Counted from the stretch's first letter, positions 1-6,627 are shown. The stretch: 6,842 bases of DNA from Bacteroidota bacterium (GCA_029266015.1 JAJUFK010000127.1:1-6842), one strand, 5' to 3'. Numbers and translations are program-made. The notes: generated by a model not told the origin, from the letters alone.

Positions 1-594
1 CGTTTTCATTACTATGAAGGATATAGTATGCAACAAATTACGTATCCAATTAGGATTATGAAATTGTTAGGGGTTGAATATTTATTTGTTTCTAATGCTA
101 CGGGAGGTTTAAACCCTGATTTTAAAACAGGTGATTTAATGATAATAAAAGATCATATTAATTTTTTTCCTGAACATCCACTGCGAGGTATTAATGATGA
201 TTTTTTTGGTGAACGTTTTCCTGATATGAGTGAAGTCTATAATTCTGTACTTATAGAAATAGCATTGGAAATAGCAAAGGAATTACAAATAAAAGTTCAT
301 ACAGGTATTTATATAGGCAGCAGTGGACCATCATTAGAAACTCCGGCTGAATATAGAATGTTTCGTTTATGGGGAGCCGATGTAACAGGAATGTCTACAG
401 TACCCGAAGTTATAGTTGCGCATCATTGCGGAATACATTGTTTTGGTATCTCAGTAGTAACCAATGAAAGTGCCGATTCGCATAAAGGAATTATTACAAC
501 ACATACAAATGTACAAAAAAACGCATCACAAGTACAACCACAGATGACTGCAATTTTTATGGAGTTGTTACGAAGAATATATAATGTAGTATAA
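1..594 (+). CDS. punA: Purine nucleoside phosphorylase, trimeric (PNP-I) type, 5'-truncated by window edge
   Basis: This enzyme splits purine (deoxy)nucleosides with phosphate to give the free base and (deoxy)ribose-1-phosphate, a cytosolic purine-salvage step. The frame is open from base 1, so the ATG at 28 is an internal methionine and not the start; the first residues, RFHYYEGYS, match the R-F-H-x-Y-E-G-Y phosphate/sugar-binding motif of trimeric PNPs (around residue 84-91 of the human enzyme). About 80 N-terminal residues are therefore outside the window. Counting from the Met at 28, I see NATGGLNP (23-30), DHINFF (42-47), NPLRG-like HPLRGIND (50-57), the purine-binding Glu in SLETPAEY (E104), GMSTVPEVIVAHH (121-133), VVTN (143-146, the base-contacting Asn) and a His (159) near where the human ribose-contacting His lies. 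The residue before E104 is Leu where human has Phe. The stop TAA at 592-594 is one base from the stop of the convergent kinase gene. The family call is very secure; the symbol is by analogy with punA. Confidence 0.96.
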   Translation, partial: RFHYYEGYSMQQITYPIRIMKLLGVEYLFVSNATGGLNPDFKTGDLMIIKDHINFFPEHPLRGINDDFFGERFPDMSEVYNSVLIEIALEIAKELQIKVHTGIYIGSSGPSLETPAEYRMFRLWGADVTGMSTVPEVIVAHHCGIHCFGISVVTNESADSHKGIITTHTNVQKNASQVQPQMTAIFMELLRRIYNVV

Positions 595-595
595 A

Positions 596-949
596 TTATT
601 TGGTTATATGTTTCAATATATGAATTAATCTATTATAATATGCAATTCCAAAAAGATTATAATGATTAAAAATATGATATAATTGATATATTTTTTCTCT
701 TTTTACATAATCTGTATTGAGAGGATATTCTTGGTTATATGCAGAGTAAAATTCAGGTGGAAATCCGCCAAACAAAGTTGTCATTGCAATATCACTTTCT
801 CTATTTCCATAATATACAGCAGTATCAACTAAATAGGGGGTACCACAAGTATTACTCAAAATATTTCCACTCCACAAATCACCATGTAATAAAGAGTGTG
901 GTTGTGGCGAAACTTCTAATTTCAATAATTGTATCTTGAGATTTTTCAA
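596..949 (-). pseudogene. C-terminal half of a frameshifted fructosamine/ketosamine-3-kinase family gene
   Basis: This piece is the catalytic lobe of the fructosamine kinase family (FN3K/FN3K-RP, E. coli YniA type), which phosphorylates ketosamine adducts on proteins so that the sugar falls off. Counting from a TTG at 949, it carries the catalytic HGDLWSGN (22-29, with Asp24 and Asn29), then VDTAVYYGNRESDIAM (41-56), where Asp42 is the metal-binding Asp of the family DPAxYYGxRExDxAM motif, with Thr instead of the usual Pro after it. The C-terminal EKIYQLYHIFNHYNLFG (85-101) also matches the family. No ATG lies early in the frame, and an in-frame TAG lies four codons upstream of the TTG, so this part almost certainly depends on reading from the N-terminal piece at 879-1448 in another frame. 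Removing one base from a five-A run joins the two as VE-NLKIQLLKLE, giving about 284 residues, the normal family length. It is either a recent pseudogene or a sequencing/assembly indel. Confidence 0.85.
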
Positions 950-1448
950 CCAATTCTATAAGTTCTTGATTGGCTTTATTGTTTTTTTGTGCTATTACTA
1001 ATTGTGCTTGAATTCGATTTGTATAAAAAAAATGTGCCCAATTTTCATGTTGTGTATTGATTTGAATAGATTTACCTATGAAATTATTACTGCTAAAACC
1101 ACACTTAGAGTGCGTAATCATATGCATACGAGCAAGTTGTTTGCCTGCAGTTTTAAAACATTGTATAGTAATAGGACTTGATTCAATATATTCTATGAGT
1201 AAATAATCATTTGTATAATCTATTACAAGAGGTGTTGCGATAGTATTTGATTTTGCTATTTCCAGTAATCCTAATGCTTCTTGCTTATACATTTCTGCAC
1301 ATGGATAATTTGTTTTTAAAAAATATGTGCCTTTGATAGATACAATTGTATATGATTGTGCTATACAGCCACCACCAACTGATTGAACGTGGATTACTGC
1401 ACCAATCTTCTTTTCTATTTGTGAAATTATATGTTTTGATACACTCAC
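879..1448 (-). pseudogene. N-terminal half of a frameshifted fructosamine/ketosamine-3-kinase family gene
   Basis: This is the nucleotide-binding lobe of the same kinase. It shows a glycine-rich VGGGCIAQSY (24-33), the ATP-binding Lys in YFLKTN (K45), Glu57 in KQEALGLLEIA, the hinge region DYLLIEYIES (81-90), and GKQLARMH (102-109), all in the order seen in YniA-like proteins. The start is a GTG at 1446-1448; an in-frame TAA lies four codons before it and no ATG is available nearby. It begins 18 bases after the comB stop, so it is the last gene of the leftward operon. The sequence reads as family up to about NQELIELVE (160-168) and then runs out of frame into a TGA at 879-881, while the HGDLWSGN lobe continues in the +1 frame (596-949). 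By itself this fragment lacks all catalytic aspartates and should be inactive. Everything other than the single indel looks intact, so the break is recent or artefactual. Confidence 0.85.
942..946 (-). other. Probable frameshift site (A5 run) in the fructosamine-kinase gene
   Basis: On the minus strand the sequence reads GTTGAAAAATCTC. Reading from the N-terminal frame into the C-terminal frame needs one base fewer (or two more). The shift must occur after an in-frame TAG just upstream in the C-terminal frame and before the TGA at 879-881. The five-A run is the only homopolymer of that length at the point where family similarity changes frame. The exact base cannot be fixed from one sequence. 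Confidence 0.6.
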
Positions 1449-1466
1449 AAGAATAGTTTAAAACAA

Positions 1467-2183
1467 TTATGCCCGTATGATTTTACCTGCTATATAAATA
1501 GGTACAACATTACAAGTATCAAAAGTAAGACAGTAGTCAATACAATTATCAAGGTTATTGGAACGTAACCGTTCATGTTGAGCACATTTATTAATAAAAG
1601 AACGAAGGTTTGTATTGTGCGAAGACCACATATCAACAGCTGCAATAGTAGCGTCGCACATGGTGGAATATTGTGGGTTTTCTAATATTTTTTGAGCCAG
1701 AGCCCCTGCAAATATTGAGTCTTCAATGTTATATTTACCTTTCCAGCCGGCACATAATATTGTAATAGGAGCTTGTTGGTTTATAAGCCATTGATATAAT
1801 GCGGTAAAATTACAAAATGAACCAATTACTACAGCTTTACATTCTTCGGCCATTTGTATAGTTTTAGTACCATTTGTTGTGCTATATACTATTTCTTTGT
1901 TGTATACATTTTCTTTTGAAAAATTGGAAGGAGAGTTACCAAAATCAGCAAAATCTAACACTAATCCATTTCTTTCGGCAGCAACTAAATAACCATTTTC
2001 TTTAGCTGTCATAGCTTCTCGTCTTGTTTTAACCGGAATTATAGATTTTACACCGTTTTGAAACGCTGTACAAATAGAACTTGTTGCGCGCAAAATATCT
2101 ACCACCACTACTACAGCCTCTTTGTTTTCATACAATGCAAACAAATCGGGACTATAACATACTTCAACACTTAATGTATTCAT
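1467..2183 (-). CDS. comB: ComB-family 2-phosphosulfolactate phosphatase
   Basis: ComB hydrolyses 2-phosphosulfolactate to sulfolactate and phosphate, a Mg-dependent step of coenzyme M synthesis in methanogens; homologues are common in bacteria that do not make coenzyme M. The 238-residue protein has the family hallmarks: VVVVVDILRATSSI (24-37, with the D-x-LRAT motif), VAAERNGL (67-74), DFGNSP (80-85), STTNGTKTI (101-109), VIGSFCN (119-125) and CAGWKGKYNIEDSIFAGAL (144-162, with Glu-Asp). No signal peptide is seen, so it should be cytosolic. I chose the ATG at 2181-2183. The frame stays open 14 codons further, but that part is a Lys/Arg-rich readout of the A-rich 3' end of the preceding gene and does not resemble the family. 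The chosen start overlaps that gene by 20 bases, which implies co-translation. Ten cysteines are present, more than I would expect in a cytosolic protein of this size. The family call is secure; the in vivo substrate is not. Confidence 0.93.
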   Translation of the reverse strand: MNTLSVEVCYSPDLFALYENKEAVVVVVDILRATSSICTAFQNGVKSIIPVKTRREAMTAKENGYLVAAERNGLVLDFADFGNSPSNFSKENVYNKEIVYSTTNGTKTIQMAEECKAVVIGSFCNFTALYQWLINQQAPITILCAGWKGKYNIEDSIFAGALAQKILENPQYSTMCDATIAAVDMWSSHNTNLRSFINKCAQHERLRSNNLDNCIDYCLTFDTCNVVPIYIAGKIIRA

Positions 2184-3612
2184 GCGTTTTCTTTTTTTCT
2201 TTTTCTTCAATATCAAAAGCAACAATTATTGCGGTAAATCCCCAAAATAATGATGCAATTTTGTCCATGTCAAGGAAATTATTTAAAAAGCTATGTAAAT
2301 AATAGGTTATAAGTGAAAGCAATAAAAATAAAGTTATTTGTTTAACAAAATCATCATTAGAAGAATTAACTAATTTAAACCCAACAATAAGTGTTGTAAT
2401 AAGTATTGCCAAATATGTAAGAGTTCCTAAAAATCCTGCTTCAGCAAGAAGCCCTAAATATTCACTGTGAGCATTACCATTATTATGTGCATTAGTACTA
2501 ATAATTGTTAAATCTTGTGAATTTTGAAAAGGTGCATATAAAAACATATAGGTGCCAGGTCCCCATCCAACTATTGGGCGTTCTTGAAACATTCTAATTG
2601 CACATTTCCATCTATTAATACGTTCCAAATTGGAAGCATCGGTACTAATATTTGAAATTGATTTAATATGCGAGCTAAAATCGGTACTTGAAACTTCTTG
2701 ATTTTTTGATAAGTTGTGCATAATATCCATATACATGGGAGCAATAAGTGCTATTAAAAATAACACAACGGCAATAATGGTTCGTAATTTAATTTTTAAT
2801 CGAACTATTAACCAAATAGGAAATATAGCAGCTAAACTTAACCAAGCAGCACGAGTATATGATAGGAGGAGAGCTCCTATAAGAATTGCAATTACTACCC
2901 AATACATAAAACGAATATTAAACATAGGTTTTGAAAATCGTTTTAGAATAAAAATAGCAGGTAATATCATTGCTAAAGCAGCGCCATACGAAGTGTGATC
3001 TCTAAAAATTGGATACATTACATAATTTGCTGATTTTTGAGTAAAACCGGCATCTGCATGTTGAATGACTGTATATGCAATAGCAATAAGTAATCCAAAG
3101 GTATATGCCCAAATATATTTTGAAATATTATTTCTATTTACAACAAGCTGTGTAACTAATAGATAAAAACTTACTATAAACCATATTCGTACCATTAGAT
3201 ATTTAAATGATACTATTTTCATTTCAGATGTAATACTGGTAAACAAGAGCCATGTTAAATATATATATATGGCAATCGTAATAGGATGAGATAATATTTT
3301 TTTATCAAATTGTTTTTCTGTAATTAGTTTTAAGAAAAACATTCCGGTAGTAAGTATTAAAAAAGGTTCTGTAGGTAAACTTAAATTTACCGGAATATCA
3401 GGTATAAAAAAAGATAATTCTACTGAAATTGGTACAAAAAATAGTAAAACAAGCATTAGTTTATCAAGTGAAAAAAATGCAATAAAACCTAAGATGATTG
3501 CAAAAGGAATTAAAGAAAAAACATAAGTATCATTGTATATTCCTATCATATTTAAGGCAATAAACAATGCCGAAAAAATATACAAAACTGTATATGTTTT
3601 TTGAATTTTCAC
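2164..3612 (-). CDS. O-antigen ligase / polymerase-type polytopic membrane protein (Wzy_C family)
   Basis: This is an inner-membrane protein that would join or polymerise undecaprenyl-linked glycan, as WaaL ligases and Wzy polymerases do. The 482-residue reading has about 12-14 hydrophobic segments, beginning at about 8-24, 31-48, 51-68, 80-97 and 110-126. It has a large loop at about 295-397 that carries the Wzy_C signature: LERINRW (329-335), GWGPGTYMF (349-357) and the histidine of AHSEYLGLLAEAGFLG (381-396). SYTRAAW (251-257) matches the S-x-R-x-x-W stretch that precedes this loop in many members. The tail is highly charged (EEKEKKK, 469-475). I prefer the GTG at 3610-3612, 10 bases after the wzz-like stop; the same frame is open to 3693, but those 27 residues overlap the neighbouring gene by 71 bases and are not membrane-like. 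The sequence alone does not separate ligase from polymerase. It follows the chain-length determinant and overlaps comB. Confidence 0.9.
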   Translation of the reverse strand: MKIQKTYTVLYIFSALFIALNMIGIYNDTYVFSLIPFAIILGFIAFFSLDKLMLVLLFFVPISVELSFFIPDIPVNLSLPTEPFLILTTGMFFLKLITEKQFDKKILSHPITIAIYIYLTWLLFTSITSEMKIVSFKYLMVRIWFIVSFYLLVTQLVVNRNNISKYIWAYTFGLLIAIAYTVIQHADAGFTQKSANYVMYPIFRDHTSYGAALAMILPAIFILKRFSKPMFNIRFMYWVVIAILIGALLLSYTRAAWLSLAAIFPIWLIVRLKIKLRTIIAVVLFLIALIAPMYMDIMHNLSKNQEVSSTDFSSHIKSISNISTDASNLERINRWKCAIRMFQERPIVGWGPGTYMFLYAPFQNSQDLTIISTNAHNNGNAHSEYLGLLAEAGFLGTLTYLAILITTLIVGFKLVNSSNDDFVKQITLFLLLSLITYYLHSFLNNFLDMDKIASLFWGFTAIIVAFDIEEKEKKKTHEYIKC

Positions 3613-3622
3613 CTGTATGGGT

Positions 3623-4654
3623 CTATTGTATAGCTTGAACGGAATTCTTTTTTCGTAAATCTTGTAATAATTCAACAAAAATAAGTAATACAAAAGCTAA
3701 TGCAAATGTTGAAAGAGTTGAAACAGTTACAATAATAATTCGTTTTGGTTTAGCTTTTTTATCAGATTTAAATGCTTTGTTTACAACATAAAAGTGAGTA
3801 AGAATTTGTTCAGCATCAACTTTAGCTTCTTTATATCTTCCATTCAAAAGACTTAATTGTTCTTTTTCATAATATAAAAAGTCTCTGAGCGAAATGTATG
3901 CACTTCCATATTTAGCAAGAGTATCTAATTGTTTTTTTAGTTCTTGAGCACCACGAGTATTGTTAGCTAAAATAGCATCGGCATATGCTTTATTAAGAAC
4001 TTCTGATTGTGATTCAAAATCAAATACGCCTTTTTGCATAATAAATTGTAGTGAATCTTCTAATTTATTGAGTTGAGCTACTTTACTGTCATATTCATAT
4101 TTTACTATTTGAAATGCTTCAATTGCACGTTCTTTTTCCATACGATTCATTACAGTATCTATAAGCATACATATATCATTAGCTATCATAGCTGCAGTAT
4201 CAGGATCTGGATCATACACTTCAATTTCAACAGCCATAAATTCTGTTCGTTTAAAATTTATGCGATCTTGAAATTTTTTTAGCATTTTATCAAGTGGGTA
4301 TTTAACTTTAGCACTATCTATTTTATAGTGTTTCCATAAATCGTATTTTTTTATGATTTTACTACGTAATTCATCACTGTTTAAAACCTGTAATATTTGT
4401 TCTACTTCTTCAACCTCACCAAATACTGATTCTTTTTTGTATGAATTAATAGTAGTAATTAATGATTGCGAAATTGAAGTAGAAGGAGCGGGAAAAACTA
4501 TTACATTTGATTTGTATAATGGCGTAATAAATAACGATACTATTAATGAGATAATAAATCCCAATGAAGTAATAATAAGTAACGGTTTTCTATACGTATA
4601 AATTTTATACAATAAATCATTTGAATTAAACGAATAACGCTCATTGGTTTCCAT
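3623..4654 (-). CDS. Wzz/GumC-type polysaccharide chain-length determinant (PCP family)
   Basis: This is an inner-membrane polysaccharide co-polymerase that sets glycan chain length, or couples polymerisation to export, together with a Wzy-type protein. The 343 residues have the standard layout: a short cytoplasmic N-terminus, a first membrane helix (about 24-46) ending in FITPLYKSNVIVFPAP, a long periplasmic region rich in predicted helix (about 80-295, including the charged stretch at 170-245), then KPKR (302-305) and a second helix (305-329) with a short basic tail. VEIEVYDPDPDTAAMIAN (142-159) is the typical conserved strand-helix of the family. No Walker motifs or tyrosine cluster follow the second helix, so it is the kinase-free type. 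The ATG at 4652-4654 lies 11 bases after the deoxynucleoside kinase stop and has no Shine-Dalgarno-like sequence. The ligase/polymerase gene directly downstream is its likely partner. Confidence 0.92.
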   Translation of the reverse strand: METNERYSFNSNDLLYKIYTYRKPLLIITSLGFIISLIVSLFITPLYKSNVIVFPAPSTSISQSLITTINSYKKESVFGEVEEVEQILQVLNSDELRSKIIKKYDLWKHYKIDSAKVKYPLDKMLKKFQDRINFKRTEFMAVEIEVYDPDPDTAAMIANDICMLIDTVMNRMEKERAIEAFQIVKYEYDSKVAQLNKLEDSLQFIMQKGVFDFESQSEVLNKAYADAILANNTRGAQELKKQLDTLAKYGSAYISLRDFLYYEKEQLSLLNGRYKEAKVDAEQILTHFYVVNKAFKSDKKAKPKRIIIVTVSTLSTFALAFVLLIFVELLQDLRKKNSVQAIQ

Positions 4655-4665
4655 AGGAATATTAT

Positions 4666-5280
4666 TTAAAATAAACCGAACAATTCGGCATCAATTTTAT
4701 TTATAATTTTATTTAAGTCTGTTGGGTTATCTATAAAATTTATAGAATCGGTATCAATTATAAGCATCTTACCTAAATCATACGATTTTGCCCATGTATC
4801 GTATCTTCTATTTAAACTTTCTAAATAATCTATACGAATGGTATTTTCATATTCTCTTCCTTTGGTTTGAATTCGTTTCACCAAACTAGGAATAGATGCT
4901 TTTAAATATATAAGTAAATCGGGAGGTTGCAATAGTTGTTCAACTTGTCTAAAAAGAGAAAAATATGTTTCAAAATCTCGGGTTGCCATTAAATCCATAC
5001 TATGTAAATTAGGTGCAAATATGTATGCATCTTCATACATAGTTCTGTCTTGAATCACATTTTTTCCTGAGTCATGAATACTCATGATTTGTTTGAGTCG
5101 AGAATGAAGAAAAAATATTTGCAAATTAAAAGACCATGCTTTCATATCTCTGTAAAAATCATCAAGATATGGGTTTTCATCTACATCTTCATAGTGAGTA
5201 TCCCAATCATAATGTTTTGCCAATAAACGTGCAAGGGTGGTTTTTCCAACTCCTATGTTTCCTGCTATAGCTATATGCAT
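4666..5280 (-). CDS. Deoxynucleoside kinase (dNK/dCK-dGK family)
   Basis: This is a cytosolic salvage enzyme that phosphorylates deoxynucleosides with ATP to give dNMPs. The 204-residue protein is of typical bacterial length and complete. Motifs in order: P-loop GNIGVGKTT (7-15); the substrate-side acidic stretch EDVDENPYLDDFY (31-43); QDRTMYEDAYIFA (77-89), with the D-R-T equivalent of the family (D/E)RS motif; the strand DLLIYLKAS (121-129); and the arginine-rich LID KRIQTKGREYE (135-145). The sequence does not allow a firm choice between deoxyadenosine/deoxyguanosine, deoxycytidine and thymidine as the preferred substrate. It starts with the ATG at 5278-5280, with no Shine-Dalgarno but an A-rich leader, and appears to be the first gene of the leftward operon, with a promoter-like box 46 bases upstream. 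Its metabolic link to the polysaccharide genes that follow is not evident. Confidence 0.94.
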   Translation of the reverse strand: MHIAIAGNIGVGKTTLARLLAKHYDWDTHYEDVDENPYLDDFYRDMKAWSFNLQIFFLHSRLKQIMSIHDSGKNVIQDRTMYEDAYIFAPNLHSMDLMATRDFETYFSLFRQVEQLLQPPDLLIYLKASIPSLVKRIQTKGREYENTIRIDYLESLNRRYDTWAKSYDLGKMLIIDTDSINFIDNPTDLNKIINKIDAELFGLF

Positions 5281-5326
5281 ATATGTTGTTTTAATTTTGT
5301 GCTAAAATACAAAAAATACTAACAAG

Positions 5327-5334
5327 CAAATCTA
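5327..5334 (-). promoter_or_regulatory. Candidate Bacteroidota -7 promoter box for the dNK-led operon
   Basis: The minus strand reads TAGATTTG, a full match to the TAnnTTTG element used by the Bacteroidota housekeeping sigma factor. It ends 46 bases before the kinase ATG, which would leave a leader of about 40 bases. I see no clear TTG at the expected spacing upstream, so the -33 element is weak or absent. In AT-rich DNA this box turns up by chance fairly often. Confidence 0.45.
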
Positions 5335-5343
5335 AAATTTGAG

Positions 5344-5385
5344 AAAAAACGCTTAATGATGTATATGACGCATATTGCACATGAT
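5344..5385 (-). terminator. Possible intrinsic terminator after the SpoIID-family gene
   Basis: Directly after the TAA of the SpoIID-family gene there is an imperfect inverted repeat, ATATG-ACG-CATAT (5363-5375). It is flanked by seven-base arms with one mismatch and a three-base bulge (5356-5362 and 5379-5385). On the minus strand this is followed, after six bases, by six Ts (5349-5344). The stem is AT-rich and the T run is displaced, so it would be weak. Its place between a gene end and the next promoter-like box fits a terminator. Confidence 0.3.
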
Positions 5386-6534
5386 TTATTCTATTCTAAA
5401 AAATTTTACAGAACTCATATTCATTAGTTTAACTCCTGTAAAATAAAAAGCAATAATTTTATCATATGTAAAATTTTGTCGTGCCATTTCCATAGCACCT
5501 TCTTGAGATAATCCAACACCATGTCCATATCCTTTGCCTTGTAAATACAGCATGTTTCCTTGATGATTTATCTCGAAAAATGTAGAGCGAAGCTTAAAAT
5601 CATTTCGTATTGTTTTTAATTCCAATAAAGTATCAATACCATTGTATGAGTAATATTTTTTACGTTGTGTTTGAGTAAAAGTAAAAGGAATAGAATCATA
5701 AACAGTATATCCTTTTTGTATAAGATATGATTTCCATTCAGAAACTGGAATTTCTTTTGTCCACGAATAACCAGGAGCTCCAACACTATAAGGGTCTGGT
5801 TTTGAACGTAAGTAATAATGATGTGTTGACCATAAATCTTCTGAATTTACAGTTTCACCACCTGAATTTGCATAAAAGGTGGCAGATGCAATTTTTAATG
5901 TAGAATCAACCATAATAATACCCGATGTTTGAATTGCTGCATCTAAAATTGTAGGATTTTGTTTGCATCGTCCTTTATATGCTTGACAATGTACACCATC
6001 ACATAAATTAAATCCTTCTTGAATATGTTTTTCATAAAATCGAGCTGCATATGTTCTGCACAAGACTGCTTGAGCTTTATAATATTCAATTGGAGCTTTT
6101 GAACCGCCTTCGGCTTCTACAACACCTGCTATATATTTATCAAAATTCACATCGTTTATTAATACTAATCCATTACTTCCTGTTTTTACATATAAATCAT
6201 TATCATATGTTCGTTGCGAAAATTGATTGTTTTGTGATGAAATTGCAAAAAAATTATCTTGTTTAACTCCTCTGATTAATAAGAATGTATCAAGTAAAAA
6301 ATGATTGTTTGCTATTTCTATTCTAATTTTATTTCGTTTAAAAGTAATTGTTGCCGATTCGCCTTCGCTAAGAGTATATACAATTGAGTTATTTGATATT
6401 ATGTCATATTTTCCGTTTGCTGCAGTAAACTGAAATTGTTCAATTGCTATATGAGAATATATGCGAATATTTATATTTTGTCCTTGAGAACTTAGCTGCA
6501 AAAACCATAAATAAAGAAATATAATAAACCGCAT
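5386..6534 (-). CDS. Secreted SpoIID/LytB-domain protein, probable peptidoglycan lytic transglycosylase
   Basis: SpoIID-type enzymes cut glycan strands of peptidoglycan that have lost their stem peptides. Here the 382-residue protein starts with a hydrophobic signal-like segment (FIIFLYLWFLQLSS, 3-16) followed by QGQN, so export to the periplasm is likely; I see no clear lipobox. The domain runs from about 120 to 372. It has NDVNFDKYIAGVVEAEGG (127-144), where Glu142 aligns with the catalytic Glu of GVVxxE; YKAQAVLCRTYAARF (152-166); CDGVHCQAYKG (178-188), a Cys-x4-Cys motif present in many members and a metal site in some; ANSGGETVNSEDLW (222-235); and GKGYGHGVGLSQEGA (333-347). All key positions look intact. 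Residues 20-115 form a beta-rich N-terminal part of unclear role. The ATG at 6532-6534 fits the signal peptide. The name comes from sporulation, but nothing here suggests spores, and Bacteroidota commonly carry this family. Confidence 0.93.
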   Translation of the reverse strand: MRFIIFLYLWFLQLSSQGQNINIRIYSHIAIEQFQFTAANGKYDIISNNSIVYTLSEGESATITFKRNKIRIEIANNHFLLDTFLLIRGVKQDNFFAISSQNNQFSQRTYDNDLYVKTGSNGLVLINDVNFDKYIAGVVEAEGGSKAPIEYYKAQAVLCRTYAARFYEKHIQEGFNLCDGVHCQAYKGRCKQNPTILDAAIQTSGIIMVDSTLKIASATFYANSGGETVNSEDLWSTHHYYLRSKPDPYSVGAPGYSWTKEIPVSEWKSYLIQKGYTVYDSIPFTFTQTQRKKYYSYNGIDTLLELKTIRNDFKLRSTFFEINHQGNMLYLQGKGYGHGVGLSQEGAMEMARQNFTYDKIIAFYFTGVKLMNMSSVKFFRIE

Positions 6535-6550
6535 ACTATAATTTTTTATA

Positions 6551-6558
6551 CAAACATA
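6551..6558 (-). promoter_or_regulatory. Candidate Bacteroidota -7 promoter box for the SpoIID-family gene
   Basis: The minus strand reads TATGTTTG, matching TAnnTTTG, and ends 16 bases before the ATG at 6534. This would give a very short leader. The nearest upstream TTG is about 27 bases away, longer than the usual spacing of about 19-21, so the match is partial. Confidence 0.35.
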
Positions 6559-6598
6559 GTAATTAGTTTTTTATTATAGAATATTCAATAACAAATGT

Positions 6599-6614
6599 TT
6601 TTACTATAGTAAAA
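6599..6614. repeat. Perfect 16-base palindrome in the GH94-SpoIID intergenic gap
   Basis: TTTTACTATAGTAAAA is its own reverse complement. It lies 14 bases downstream of the GH94 stop and 65 bases upstream of the SpoIID-family start. The half-site ATAGTAA recurs at 6556-6562, exactly 50 bases from its copy in the palindrome (6606-6612), and TACTATA occurs at 6534-6540 next to the start codon. It could be an operator or a weak terminator stem; chance is a real alternative at this base composition. Confidence 0.45.
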
Positions 6615-6627
6615 TTAATAAATGCAG

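Noticed and set aside
739..939. Plus-strand open frame of 66 codons antisense to the kinase.
   Set aside because: Its translation has low complexity and no family features; the opposite strand encodes clear kinase motifs.
947..949. TTG as an independent start for the C-terminal kinase fragment.
   Set aside because: It lies at the frameshift point, has no ribosome-binding signal, and the resulting protein would lack the whole ATP-binding lobe.
2184..2225. N-terminal extension of the ComB-family gene with a Lys/Arg run (LKKKKKRKR).
   Set aside because: It is an out-of-frame reading of the A-rich 3' end of the overlapping membrane-protein gene and has no family similarity; the ATG at 2183 fits the family start.
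2714..2998. Plus-strand open frame of 94 codons antisense to the ligase/polymerase gene.
   Set aside because: It mirrors hydrophobic codons of the real gene and shows no recognisable domain or start context.
3258..3272. Alternating TA run inside the ligase/polymerase gene as a possible repeat or phase-variable tract.
   Set aside because: It is short, in frame within a membrane helix region, and expected at this base composition.
4073..4601. Two plus-strand open frames (4073-4282 and 4353-4601) antisense to the wzz-like gene.
   Set aside because: Both are low-complexity shadows of a well-supported minus-strand gene.
6051..6266. Plus-strand open frame of 71 codons antisense to the SpoIID-family gene.
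   Set aside because: The residues reflect the reverse complement of the conserved SpoIID domain and match nothing known to me.
5386..6534. SpoIID-family gene as evidence of sporulation.
   Set aside because: No other spore genes are present, and this family is common in non-sporulating Bacteroidota.
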